This document shows positions 9,515 to 17,943 of a stretch of DNA of 64,000 bases, one piece after another. This stretch comes from Methanoregula sp. (GTDB taxonomy: Archaea; Halobacteriota; Methanomicrobia; Methanomicrobiales; Methanospirillaceae). A program made the position numbers and the translations under genes. The stretch covers positions 1 through 64,000 of the forward strand of contig JBAZQB010000008.1 in the NCBI GenBank assembly GCA_041645435.1, in the 5' to 3' direction. A model generated the notes under the pieces. That model had not been told where the DNA came from. It searched no databases and saw only the letters and a list, made by a program, of their open reading frames with translations. Every line of letters starts with the position of its first letter. Position 1 is the stretch's first letter.

Positions 9515-10168
9515 TTACCCGAGATTCATAACCGGGTGCATGGCGGGCGGGATCGTGCGGGTGACCGTGAGCGGCATGGCAGAACCATCCGGGCTGATGG
9601 TAAGAGTGAAGGTTCCATACGATTGCACGCCAACCGAGGGGCATACCATGATCTCAAACTGTTCTTTAGGCTCTAACCAGTTGTCCGAATCCGCTGAATG
9701 CCCGGGGAGCATATTATACTTCCCGGTTATCGTCCAGTTTGGGCAGACAAGAAGCAGAGTTGAGGTTTGTCCGATCGGTTCGTAGGATCCGCGGTCTGCC
9801 CAACTCACATTGATACGATCCATATCGATCGCCCCGGTATCTCCCATAAAGAGTGATAGTGTCATCCGCACAGCCCCGAGCTTCCCGGGATCCGGGCGTG
9901 CAAACCTCACCTCGGCTTTATTGAGGGGTCCACTCACTGCGGGAAAACCAAAAACACTTCCCACAGGTTGGAGATGATCGCCGGCAATATACGCACTCTG
10001 CGCCACCGCCCCTTCGGGAAATGTTCTGATCAATCCGGGGGTCTCCCCACCACTAAGGAATATGAGCAGGAGTGTCGCCCCCCCGATAAGTACCGCAATG
10101 ACAATGACCAGTTCAAGACCGGTAAACGCATCATCATTGCATGTTATACGCCGATCGTGAATACGCAG
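9515..10168 (-). CDS. Archaellin-like prepilin, apparent CTG start
   Basis: This is a class III signal-peptide protein similar to archaellins. The mature part runs to a typical archaellin C-terminus (LTVTRTIPPAMHPVMNLG). Reading upstream of the TTG at 10033, the frame stays open through the prepilin signature NDDAFTGLELVIVIAVLIGG, then reaches an in-frame TGA without any ATG, GTG or TTG. The best start is CTG 10168, four bases after a strong GGTGAGGGG ribosome site; it gives MRIHDRRITCNDDAFTG as a plausible basic leader. With it the protein has 217 residues, against 219 in the neighbouring paralogue. The alternative is a gene disabled at its start codon. No other fla genes are nearby. Confidence 0.7.
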   Translation of the reverse strand: MRIHDRRITCNDDAFTGLELVIVIAVLIGGATLLLIFLSGGETPGLIRTFPEGAVAQSAYIAGDHLQPVGSVFGFPAVSGPLNKAEVRFARPDPGKLGAVRMTLSLFMGDTGAIDMDRINVSWADRGSYEPIGQTSTLLLVCPNWTITGKYNMLPGHSADSDNWLEPKEQFEIMVCPSVGVQSYGTFTLTISPDGSAMPLTVTRTIPPAMHPVMNLG

Positions 10169-10274
10169 ATCCCCTCACCATTTTTCCCGTTTACTCTTAG
10201 TATGCCTGCCAGCCATATCAGCCCGGAGTAATTACTGCTCTTTGTACAGGAATCAGCCTTGGACATCTGCACCG

Positions 10275-10934
10275 TTATCCTAGGTTTGTCACCGGGGTAA
10301 TTCCAGGGGGAACCGTCCGGGTCAGCGGAAGAATCTGCCCGTTCTCCGGCGCAACAGTCATGGTGAACTGCTGGTAAGGCGCTGCATTCCCTGCAGGACA
10401 GACAAGGAGCGTGAACTGTTCATCGGTTTCCAGGAAGATATCCTGGTCCGCACCTTTCAGCGGGACAAAATTTGCCTTATTCGTGATCGTCCAGTTCGGG
10501 CAGATCAATATGGGAGTCTGCACAAGGGAGAGTTTTTCCTGGTCATTCCCGCTCACCCAGAGCACCGATGCATGACCCATATCGATATCCCCCGAATTCA
10601 TCATGAACGGCTGGATCGTCAGTTCATACGCACCCAGCATAGCCGGGTTTTGTGTTTTAAAACGGACCTGAACACCATCGATTATCCCGTCAACCGCAGG
10701 GTACCCGAAAATGCCACCGGGATCCGTGAGAAGATCGGTTGTTGCTATTACGTCATTCGAGATCAATCCCTGTTTCGGGTTCTGTTGCGCACCCACAGGC
10801 GGTGTTTTTCCGTGAGATATCTCCCCGTACCCGAGATACCCGGTGACCAGTACTGCAACCACCAGCAGTATGACGATTTCAAGCCCGGTCAACGCATTTT
10901 CATTGCCGCACAATTGTCCTTTGCATTTTTTCAT
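10275..10934 (-). CDS. Archaellin-like prepilin
   Basis: A 219-residue paralogue of the next gene downstream. The N-terminus MKKCKGQLCGNENALTG is a short basic class III signal ending just before LEIVILLVVAVLVTG, the hydrophobic helix of archaellins and archaeal pilins. The globular domain carries IDMGHASVLW, ICPNWTIT and a C-terminal LTRTVPPGITPVTNLG. After processing by a prepilin peptidase it would assemble into an extracellular filament. ATG 10934 lies 16 bases after the F390 synthetase-like gene, so the two are probably one transcript. The absence of flaC-J nearby leaves the filament type open. Confidence 0.8.
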   Translation of the reverse strand: MKKCKGQLCGNENALTGLEIVILLVVAVLVTGYLGYGEISHGKTPPVGAQQNPKQGLISNDVIATTDLLTDPGGIFGYPAVDGIIDGVQVRFKTQNPAMLGAYELTIQPFMMNSGDIDMGHASVLWVSGNDQEKLSLVQTPILICPNWTITNKANFVPLKGADQDIFLETDEQFTLLVCPAGNAAPYQQFTMTVAPENGQILPLTRTVPPGITPVTNLG

Positions 10935-10950
10935 GTGCCTGTTCTCCCCA

Positions 10951-12312
10951 TCAGTGCACCCTCCGATCGACCAGTCGTTTCGGGCGACCCTTCATAGTAT
11001 AGATATCGAGCCCGCGGGGGCCGGCAAAATTCAATTCTATCTGGAATAAACCCTCGTCGTAGTGCTCCGCAATCAGTGATTTGTACCTGATAAATCGTGA
11101 AACGAACTGGTCTTTTACCAGTTTGCGATCACAGTGATCCGGATCATAGCACTCCAGGTTCACCCGCAAAATAGTCTCATCGGGTATATCCCCGTCATAT
11201 ACAGATGCTTCGTATTCGCCGGTAATATATGCCATGCTCTCCGTTTGGAAGACTGCTGCTTCTATGTCAACACGGTTGAAAGGGTTCCCGAACGCCCAGA
11301 GGGTTTCTGCCTCCCGCTGGGGATTGGCAATCCGCATATGGGTCCTCCCGCACCCACACCGTTCACGGGAGATGACTACCGTTGTATCCTCGGTGTCGTA
11401 ATTGATCAGCAGCATTCCACTCTTCCCGCCAACCGGCAGCAGCGTGGTGAGCACCCCCCTCCCGCACTCACCATCGCTCACAAATGACTGCATATGGGGA
11501 TCGTATACATCGAGGTGGACAAGGTCTTCAGGCACATGAAGGCCTGAAAGCTCCGTACATTCGCCGCACATCGTCCCTTCTGTACTGCCATAGGTATTGT
11601 ACACCGGCACACCCCACAATTCAGACAGGTAGGCGCGGGATTCATCGGCAAAACTCTCGCCACCGGCAACAAGTTTGTTTATAGACGTATCAGATGTTTT
11701 TATTCCCTCGGCAGCAAGACGTCGTGCGAGCCTGAGCAGTTTGAACACGCTTCCCACAATGGCAGTGGGTTTGTAACATTTCAGGATTCGGGATTCGAAG
11801 GTGCATTTGCCAATGGGAATGATACCCATACCGATGCGCCGTGCTGCGATCGTCATGGTGTTTGCACCTACGTTCATCCCATACGAGGCACAGACCACGA
11901 TCCGATCCCTGTTCGTAAAACCCTGCGATACAAAACTCCGGGCATACTTCTCCGCGTACCGTTTCCAGTCATCCCATGTCAGGAAAAAACCCTTGGGTAT
12001 ACCACTCGTGCCGCTCGTCTCCTGTATGGAGAAAACATTGTTCCAGTCTGAGGACAGGAACTCAAATTCCGGTGTGATGGGGGGCTGGTGCTCCCGTATA
12101 GTCTTTCCGGATACAACGGGCAGATTGAGAAGGTCTTCGTGTTCCCGCACTTCTGCAGGATTGATTTTGTTCTCCCTGAACCAGTGCCGGTAGAAGGGGG
12201 AATGTTCAGCGACATACAGGACGGTGTAGCGTACCCGTTCATCGATAAGAGCGTCGAGATCGCTACGACCCAGCGTTTCAACTTCCGGAGAAAAGTACGA
12301 TCCCGTTGCCAT
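10951..12312 (-). CDS. Phenylacetate-CoA ligase family protein, coenzyme F390 synthetase-like
   Basis: An ANL-superfamily adenylating enzyme of 453 residues. The phosphate loop ETSGTSGIPKG lies near residue 98, the YNTYGSTEGTMCGE motif near 240, and a C-terminal domain resembles PaaK. In methanogens the closest characterised relatives are coenzyme F390 synthetases, which adenylylate oxidised F420 under oxygen stress; others are aryl-CoA ligases. The cysteines in TMCGECTEL and CGCGRTHMR could bind a metal. ATG 12312 lies 53 bases downstream of a methyltransferase gene, and two archaellin-like genes follow. Confidence 0.75.
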   Translation of the reverse strand: MATGSYFSPEVETLGRSDLDALIDERVRYTVLYVAEHSPFYRHWFRENKINPAEVREHEDLLNLPVVSGKTIREHQPPITPEFEFLSSDWNNVFSIQETSGTSGIPKGFFLTWDDWKRYAEKYARSFVSQGFTNRDRIVVCASYGMNVGANTMTIAARRIGMGIIPIGKCTFESRILKCYKPTAIVGSVFKLLRLARRLAAEGIKTSDTSINKLVAGGESFADESRAYLSELWGVPVYNTYGSTEGTMCGECTELSGLHVPEDLVHLDVYDPHMQSFVSDGECGRGVLTTLLPVGGKSGMLLINYDTEDTTVVISRERCGCGRTHMRIANPQREAETLWAFGNPFNRVDIEAAVFQTESMAYITGEYEASVYDGDIPDETILRVNLECYDPDHCDRKLVKDQFVSRFIRYKSLIAEHYDEGLFQIELNFAGPRGLDIYTMKGRPKRLVDRRVH

Positions 12313-12365
12313 GACAGAGAATTATTAAGAGGGATGGTTTATAGATTGCGAAGTCTCCGGCAGAC

Positions 12366-13181
12366 TCAGGCACGTTTTATTGCTTCAACTTCCAGTCGCA
12401 CCATACCAATGTGAATTGTTCCATCTGCCTTAGCCGGATACATTGACAGGTACTCATCAATAAACGCCCGGATAAATACCGGTTGCCCCTTCTCTGGCAA
12501 CCGCGCCAGCCACGGGAGCCATGTTGTGCGGATCCAACCGGCAAATGCCTCCCTGTCAGCGTACACCATATCCTTTGGGATCAGCTCCACCCGGACCGGC
12601 TCAAGTCCCGCACCTGCCAGCCATTGTAGGTATTCTTCAGGACCAAAAAAGCCAAAGGTGAATGAGAAGCCTTCAAAGTACCCTGCCCAGCGGGGGGTTT
12701 TCAGCAGGACCGCAAGTGCTTCGAATGCCTGTGCTGCATTGCCTTTTCCACCCATCTGGACGAGCAGCCTGCCACCCGGGCAGATGCTGCGTGCAATCCC
12801 TGCAAGCAGGGGCTTATGATCGGCGATCCAGTGAAGCACGGCATTCGAAAATACGATATCGAATTTTTCAGGAAACTCCAGATGACCTGCATCCATCCGG
12901 ACAAAGGCAAGATTCTGGTGAGTTCCGTGAGGGTACTGTTTGCGTGCAAACCGGATCATCTCCGGTGAACTGTCAATTCCGGTTACCGAGCCCTGCGGGA
13001 CGCATGCTGCGATAGCGGCAGTCACCCTCCCGTCTCCGCAACCAATATCAAGAATCCGTTCATTCCCGGAGAGTTTGAGTTTTGCAATCAGTTCCTGCGC
13101 CCAGAGATTCTGGGCGGGGGAACTCCGGGAATAGTCTGCGGGATTCCAGGTAAACGAGGGGGATGAATCAGGTTGCGCCAT
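12366..13181 (-). CDS. SAM-dependent methyltransferase, BioC/trans-aconitate methyltransferase-like
   Basis: Starting at ATG 13181 (MAQPDSSPSF) the protein has 271 residues; the longer frame to 13253 has no similarity-like sequence. Motif I is ILDIGCGDGRVTAAIAA, with VTGIDSSPEMIRFAR for the ribose-binding acidic residue and FDIVFSNAVLHWIADH for the post-I strand. The arrangement, including the HW after the fourth strand, is typical of small carboxylate methyltransferases such as BioC and Tam. Without biotin genes nearby the substrate is unknown. It leads the putative operon running into the F390 synthetase-like gene and is divergent from the radical SAM gene. Confidence 0.8.
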   Translation of the reverse strand: MAQPDSSPSFTWNPADYSRSSPAQNLWAQELIAKLKLSGNERILDIGCGDGRVTAAIAACVPQGSVTGIDSSPEMIRFARKQYPHGTHQNLAFVRMDAGHLEFPEKFDIVFSNAVLHWIADHKPLLAGIARSICPGGRLLVQMGGKGNAAQAFEALAVLLKTPRWAGYFEGFSFTFGFFGPEEYLQWLAGAGLEPVRVELIPKDMVYADREAFAGWIRTTWLPWLARLPEKGQPVFIRAFIDEYLSMYPAKADGTIHIGMVRLEVEAIKRA

Positions 13182-13301
13182 GCTTAGTATCTCAAGAAAA
13201 TAGTAGGGGCTGCACAGATTAAATGTTAGAGGGGGCCGAGCGACCTGCTGCATGCTTCCCTATATTTATCGTCTGCAACCACCCATGATAATGAGCATTG
13301 C

Positions 13302-14432
13302 ATGTACTTCCATCTCATCCTCACCGACGAATGTAATCTCTGCTGCCGGTACTGCCGGGCCAAGGCATTTGAGGTACTGGAAGAGAGCGATGATGAAACT
13401 GCACCACGGATTGACATCGATCCCGATCTTCCCCGGGATCTGGATTTCGATCTTGACCTTCTCTATACATTCCTGCGAAAAGATCCCGCACCCACACTCA
13501 CGTTTTACGGGGGAGAACCCCTCATGCGTGCGGATCTGGTCGATCGGATTGTGCGGGAGGCACCGGTACAGCAGTTCATGATCCAGACCAACGGGGTGCT
13601 GCTGGACCGGCTCGCGCCGGAGATTGTGAACCGTTTTTCCACGATCCTTGTCTCACTGGACGGAAACGAAGCTCTGACAGACAGCAACCGGGGGACGGGA
13701 GTGTACCGGAAGGTGATGGAAAACGTCAGGAAAATCCGGGAAAGGGGTTATACGGGAGAACTCATCGCACGGATGGCAGTAACCGAGAGAACCGACATTG
13801 CACCAGCCGTCCACTGGCTTTTTCAGAACCCGGACTATTCGTTCTCCTCTATCCACTGGCAGCTGGATGCGAATTTCGCCGGGGATTTTTCACGGCGTCA
13901 CTTTGCTGACTGGGTGAATGCCAGCTACAATCCCGGGATCCGGACTCTCGTTTCAGACTGGATTGAACATATGGAATCTACGGGGAAAGTGACGAAACTG
14001 TACCCCTTCCTCGACCCAATGGAAGATTTGCTGCTGGGTAAAAAAAGCCAGCTCCGGTGCGGATCCGGACACGCGAACTACAGTATCATGACCGACGGGC
14101 ATATCGCGCCCTGCCCGGTGATGATCGGGATGAAGGAGTATTACGTAGGACATATCCGGACTGCCGACCCGCAACACCTTGACAGGATTTTTGTCGGGGG
14201 AGAGTGCACCGGGTGCGGGATCTACGATTTCTGCGGGGGGCGGTGCCTGTACTCCAATATCACCAAACCATGGAACAGGGCGGAGCGAAAAACAGTCTGC
14301 GGAACGGTAGATAACCTCTACACGACACTTAAGGATGAAGTCCCCCGTGTCCGGCGTTTAATCGAGAACGGTACGATCGCTCCCGAGGCTTTTGCCCATG
14401 AAAAGTTCAACGGATGCGAGATCATCCCGTAA
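13302..14432 (+). CDS. Radical SAM/SPASM peptide-modifying enzyme, Mhun_1560-like
   Basis: A 376-residue radical SAM enzyme. The 4Fe-4S motif is C11-x3-C15-x2-C18 in TDECNLCCRYCRAK. YGGEP near residue 69 is the SAM-binding turn. The C-terminal third holds a SPASM-like cysteine set: LRCGSGHANYSIMTDG, APCPVM, ECTGCGIYDFCGGRCLYSN and a final VCGTV. From memory it resembles the methanogen family described as putative peptide-modifying enzymes (Mhun_1560 type). SPASM enzymes usually modify ribosomal peptides or proteins. It is divergent from the methyltransferase and is followed by a small Cys protein that could be a substrate. Confidence 0.8.
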   Translation: MYFHLILTDECNLCCRYCRAKAFEVLEESDDETAPRIDIDPDLPRDLDFDLDLLYTFLRKDPAPTLTFYGGEPLMRADLVDRIVREAPVQQFMIQTNGVLLDRLAPEIVNRFSTILVSLDGNEALTDSNRGTGVYRKVMENVRKIRERGYTGELIARMAVTERTDIAPAVHWLFQNPDYSFSSIHWQLDANFAGDFSRRHFADWVNASYNPGIRTLVSDWIEHMESTGKVTKLYPFLDPMEDLLLGKKSQLRCGSGHANYSIMTDGHIAPCPVMIGMKEYYVGHIRTADPQHLDRIFVGGECTGCGIYDFCGGRCLYSNITKPWNRAERKTVCGTVDNLYTTLKDEVPRVRRLIENGTIAPEAFAHEKFNGCEIIP

Positions 14433-14570
14433 GGATTACCTGCGGGATTGTGCCGGACCCTGAACGTTTTACCGTATGATCTATAGTACCAGAGAATCCC
14501 CCGACAGGTACATATTCAGATCCAGCATCCGGGGAACCTTCATCACGGGATTGCACTAATACTAAAAACC

Positions 14571-14804
14571 ATGGCTGGATCATGGAAAGAGGCAAAAGAC
14601 TGTGCGCAGAAAGAAGCACTCCCGCAGGTCTATCATGACTGCGACGCGAATACCTACGGGGCGTGCAATCCCGGGGAGCGGCAGGGATCATTCAAAGGCG
14701 GGGTCTTTACGGAACATCGCTGTCTTTGTATGCCTTCAGACCTGAGCCCTGAAGAACTTGAGGCAAAAGAGAAGAAATTTCTGTCAGAGAACCCTGACTG
14801 GTGA
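14571..14804 (+). CDS. Small five-cysteine protein downstream of the radical SAM enzyme
   Basis: A 77-residue acidic protein with five cysteines (C11, C24, C32, C51, C53), including a CLC pair, and a charged helical C-terminus (LSPEELEAKEKKFLSEN). No signal peptide is present. It starts at ATG 14571, 138 bases after the radical SAM gene on the same strand. The cysteine spacing could bind a metal or supply modification sites, but I recognise no family, and the link with the radical SAM gene rests on position only. Confidence 0.65.
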   Translation: MAGSWKEAKDCAQKEALPQVYHDCDANTYGACNPGERQGSFKGGVFTEHRCLCMPSDLSPEELEAKEKKFLSENPDW

Positions 14805-14812
14805 CAACGCGA

Positions 14813-15412
14813 TCATTTTTTCCGGACTTCATGACGGAACCGGTGCATGATATCGTACATCATCAGCCGGAACTCAGCGCCGATATCTTCCCAGGATTTT
14901 ACATCAGCAACCGGTTCATCGAGAGGGATTTTTTTTATTTCATGCACAACCTGGCACTCCCCTTCCTTTTCTGACGGTTCTCCCCAGCAGAGATTACGCA
15001 TTATCTTGAAATAGCCGCTGACAAGGACGATGAGGAAGACAATCGGGACAATTACGAAAGATACGAGCCAGACTAACGGATAGAGGCTGGTTGCCGCAAC
15101 AGAATCAACCCACTGGAAGACGAGGAGCATGAATGCAATGACAAAAACACTGCCAATAGCCCTGATGATAGGCGCAGGAAGATTGAGCGGGAACGGGAAT
15201 GTAAAGAAGATATCAGCGGCCAGCAGGATGAACGAGATGAGCAACAGGAACCAGAAGTGCTCATTCAGAAACAGTACGCTGGCACGGTAGATCGGGTTTG
15301 ATATGTAATATGTAAGGATGTTTGCCAGCACGACTACGATCAGGAATATGATGATCCCGATCATCCGCGAGACAAACACCGAGCTTAAGGATTTATTCTG
15401 ATACTGCCACAT
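14813..15412 (-). CDS. Four-helix integral membrane protein, unknown function
   Basis: A 199-residue protein with four clear hydrophobic segments (around residues 15-37, 50-70, 82-100 and 108-133), then a cytoplasmic-looking C-terminal region ending in MMYDIMHRFRHEVRKK. There is one cysteine pair (LCWGE and GECQV). I recognise no family. It is convergent with the five-cysteine protein and ends eight bases from it. Confidence 0.7.
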   Translation of the reverse strand: MWQYQNKSLSSVFVSRMIGIIIFLIVVVLANILTYYISNPIYRASVLFLNEHFWFLLLISFILLAADIFFTFPFPLNLPAPIIRAIGSVFVIAFMLLVFQWVDSVAATSLYPLVWLVSFVIVPIVFLIVLVSGYFKIMRNLCWGEPSEKEGECQVVHEIKKIPLDEPVADVKSWEDIGAEFRLMMYDIMHRFRHEVRKK

Positions 15413-15520
15413 TTCCTGCCCCGGTGATGCTGAATAAGATTGGTCAGGGCGCTATAAAGATACCCGCCCCGGGACTGACACCATCGCAACACCTATCACC
15501 CGGGCACACGATTCATCGGT

Positions 15521-15892
15521 ATGCAGGTCAATTACAAACGCTACGGGCTCTACCTGCTCAGGTGGCAGGCGAGCACTCCGATACTCGCCGGGGTCGGTAT
15601 TGTTCTCGCGTCCATGGGCCAGTGGGTTGCAGCCATTGTCGCAAACCTGATCGGGGGATTGATCTTTTTCTGGGTGGACCAGTTCATCTTCACATCCCAG
15701 AGTCTCGCTGCGCAGTGGGAGGTTAAGGAAAACATCACCTGTGTGGACTGCGGCAGAGTCGCCCGCGGGTACCGTCTGGTACGATCGGGGGATTACGACA
15801 GGACGCATGACCATGAACCGGAGTTCCGGTGCGAGGAGTGCTCACAGAAAAAGACCGTGGAGCTTAAAGAAAGAGGGGTAACGGTCCATTGA
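15521..15892 (+). CDS. Small membrane protein with C-terminal zinc ribbon
   Basis: A 123-residue protein with two hydrophobic helices (residues 19-38 and 40-58) followed by a cytoplasmic zinc-ribbon-like module, CVDCGRVARGY at residue 74 and CEECSQK at about 104. A TATA-like TATAAAGA at about 15453 could drive it, and translation starts at ATG 15521. The function is unknown. Similar small helix-plus-ribbon proteins recur in this genome. Confidence 0.7.
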   Translation: MQVNYKRYGLYLLRWQASTPILAGVGIVLASMGQWVAAIVANLIGGLIFFWVDQFIFTSQSLAAQWEVKENITCVDCGRVARGYRLVRSGDYDRTHDHEPEFRCEECSQKKTVELKERGVTVH

Positions 15893-15977
15893 GATTATCC
15901 GGAGACGATGTCAATTCCCCTATAATAATGGTCCAGTAACAAAAATGATGGGAATGAAGAAACTGCTTCTTTAAAAA

Positions 15978-17639
15978 TTATCTCTTCCTTATCATTAAAA
16001 AAATACCCAGAACGATAAGGGGTGCTGTTAAACGTAGTGTTTCTACTGCGCTATTCAATGGCATGGATCCAGATGCTGCAGGCATGGGTTGTGATGGTTG
16101 TTCGATCGCTTCCTCGTGTGCTTTTACTGAGATCAGAGCGAAAATCGACAGTCCGCCGGGGGATGTTCCTTCAAACACCATGTTTACCGAACTGTCGAGT
16201 CCCACAAACCGGGTTTCGAGCAGCTGGGATGTTCCGTCGTCAGCGAATCGGGCAATTTTTACCCCGGAAATACCCCCGTGTCCAACGACCCATGAAGGAG
16301 ATACACTCATCGTTATGGTTGCCGGGCCGATATCCTTCCCGTCATTCAAATGGGTTTTTGCCACATCCATGGTGTATGCAACAGCATCCAGCTGATATCC
16401 CATTTGAGATGCCGCCTTGTCAATGGCCACTTGTGTTGCGGGATCGGGTTTTTCAGCAATAACAGCAGTGATAGTTGCATCCGACGGGGGAAGGCTCATA
16501 AGATCTGCTTTAAATGAGGCGGATACAGTCCCGGTATCTTTTATCTGGGCAGTCACGGGTTGATGTTCCATTGAAATTGATTTTACATCAGCAGTGAGTA
16601 TGCCATTCGTCTCCTTGGGACCTGTTTCTGTTATGACACCGACGGTCATCGGTCCTTTGGAAAAAGTGATGGTGGATCCTTCAACAGATACCTTTTCACC
16701 GGAATCCTTTGCCTTTTGCATATCGATTGCGATCTCCCGGGCATTTTCCCTGCTGCTGATCTGTGAACTGCTGACACCGAGGGAAGTGCCAGTTCCCTGA
16801 TCGGCCATTGTTTCAGGAGCAACGACTGCCCCGGCAGCTGTTCCTCCTGAGTTCCCTTTGTCTTGTGTGTTATCGGTTTTTGCTCCAGCATTTCCAGATT
16901 CAGTATCACTTTTTCCTTTATCAGTTCCGGAATTCTCTACCGATTTACTGCTATCGGCATTATTTCCTCCAGTATTACTCCCTCCGGAGTTGCCGCCACC
17001 GGAGTCACCGCTTCCAGCAGAGTTACCACCACCGGAATTACCTCCGGAGTTGCTGCCACCGGAGTCACTGCCACCGGAATTGCCTCCGGAATTGCCACCA
17101 CCGGAGTCACTGCCACCGGAATTGCCTCCGGAATTGCCACCACCGGAGTCACTGCCACCGGAATTACCTCCGGAGTTGCTGCCACCGGAGTCACTGCCAC
17201 CGGAATTGCCTCCGGAATTGCTACCACCGGAGTCACTGCCACCGGAATTACCTCCGGAGTTGCTGCCACCGGAGTCACTGCCTCCGCCGGAGTTTCCACC
17301 TCCGGAATTGCCTCCGGAGTTGCCACCACCGGAGTCACTGCCTCCGCCAGAGTTTCCACCTCCGGAATTGCCTCCGGAGTTGCCACCACCGGAGTCACCG
17401 CCTCCGCCAGAGTTTCCACCTCCGGAATTGCCTCCGGAATTGCCTCCGGAGTTGCCACCACCGGAGTTATCCGATTTGGCCATCAGGGGGGAAGGCAAAT
17501 CACCAGCTTTAGAGAACTCGATCACCGGTGTGGAAGAAGAGAACCATCCATAAGCTGCAACCACCGGAACAATGCTCAATACTATCAGCATCGCAATAAT
17601 TTTTTTTAAAGACCTTGCTAAAGGTCGATTCGTTGTCAT
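15978..17639 (-). CDS. Gly/Ser/Asn-repeat surface protein, PGF-pre-PGF-like
   Basis: A 553-residue exported protein. Residues 13-31 form a signal peptide. From about residue 57 to 230 there is an extreme low-complexity region of GGNSGG and GGSDSGG units with about 27-nt DNA periodicity. The C-terminal 250 residues form beta-rich domains, with SWVVGHGGISGVKIARFADDG and TSPGGLSIFALISV resembling the PGF-pre-PGF domain, then a membrane anchor (LIVLGIFLMIRKR). It is probably a cell-surface stalk protein. The repeats create long proline- and arginine-rich frames on the other strand, which are not genes. The following 300 bases to the sensor kinase are A/T-rich and hold its promoter. Confidence 0.85.
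   Translation of the reverse strand: MTTNRPLARSLKKIIAMLIVLSIVPVVAAYGWFSSSTPVIEFSKAGDLPSPLMAKSDNSGGGNSGGNSGGNSGGGNSGGGGDSGGGNSGGNSGGGNSGGGSDSGGGNSGGNSGGGNSGGGSDSGGSNSGGNSGGSDSGGSNSGGNSGGSDSGGSNSGGNSGGSDSGGGNSGGNSGGSDSGGGNSGGNSGGSDSGGSNSGGNSGGGNSAGSGDSGGGNSGGSNTGGNNADSSKSVENSGTDKGKSDTESGNAGAKTDNTQDKGNSGGTAAGAVVAPETMADQGTGTSLGVSSSQISSRENAREIAIDMQKAKDSGEKVSVEGSTITFSKGPMTVGVITETGPKETNGILTADVKSISMEHQPVTAQIKDTGTVSASFKADLMSLPPSDATITAVIAEKPDPATQVAIDKAASQMGYQLDAVAYTMDVAKTHLNDGKDIGPATITMSVSPSWVVGHGGISGVKIARFADDGTSQLLETRFVGLDSSVNMVFEGTSPGGLSIFALISVKAHEEAIEQPSQPMPAASGSMPLNSAVETLRLTAPLIVLGIFLMIRKR
16945..17470. repeat. Coding tandem repeat encoding (S/D)SGGxNSGG units
   Basis: Short degenerate repeats of CCACCGGAGTCACTGCC and CCTCCGGAATTGCC type (plus strand) alternate through this segment. 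They encode the Gly/Ser/Asn stalk on the minus strand. Such arrays expand and shrink by slippage, so copy number may vary between strains and may be misassembled. Confidence 0.85.
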
Positions 17640-17943
17640 ACAAATCTATCCCTTGTTATTTTTCCCTGAATCCTGACAAGATTACCCGAATGCAGATATT
17701 CAGTTCAATGAGATGTCAGTAGCGGGTTATTAGGATTATTTAGATAATAAATATATCTATTAATGGGAATTTCCATTTTTTTTGTTTAAAGAGAAAACGG
17801 GGCTCATTTTTCTGAGGTTTTTCCTTTTTTCTTGAGGGGGGAACGCATTTAAAAATTTCAAAATTCCCCATAGAGTATGAAATGATGTGTGGAGCAGAAA
17901 TTCATGTAATTTTTAAAAAAAAGCAGGGGCAGTAATTGAACGT

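Noticed and set aside
16945..17470. CRISPR array
   Set aside because: The units are short, lack unique spacers of constant size and encode a continuous protein.
16808..17609. Long proline- or arginine-rich open frames on the plus strand
   Set aside because: They mirror the Gly/Ser repeat of the minus-strand surface protein and have no ribosome site or plausible composition.
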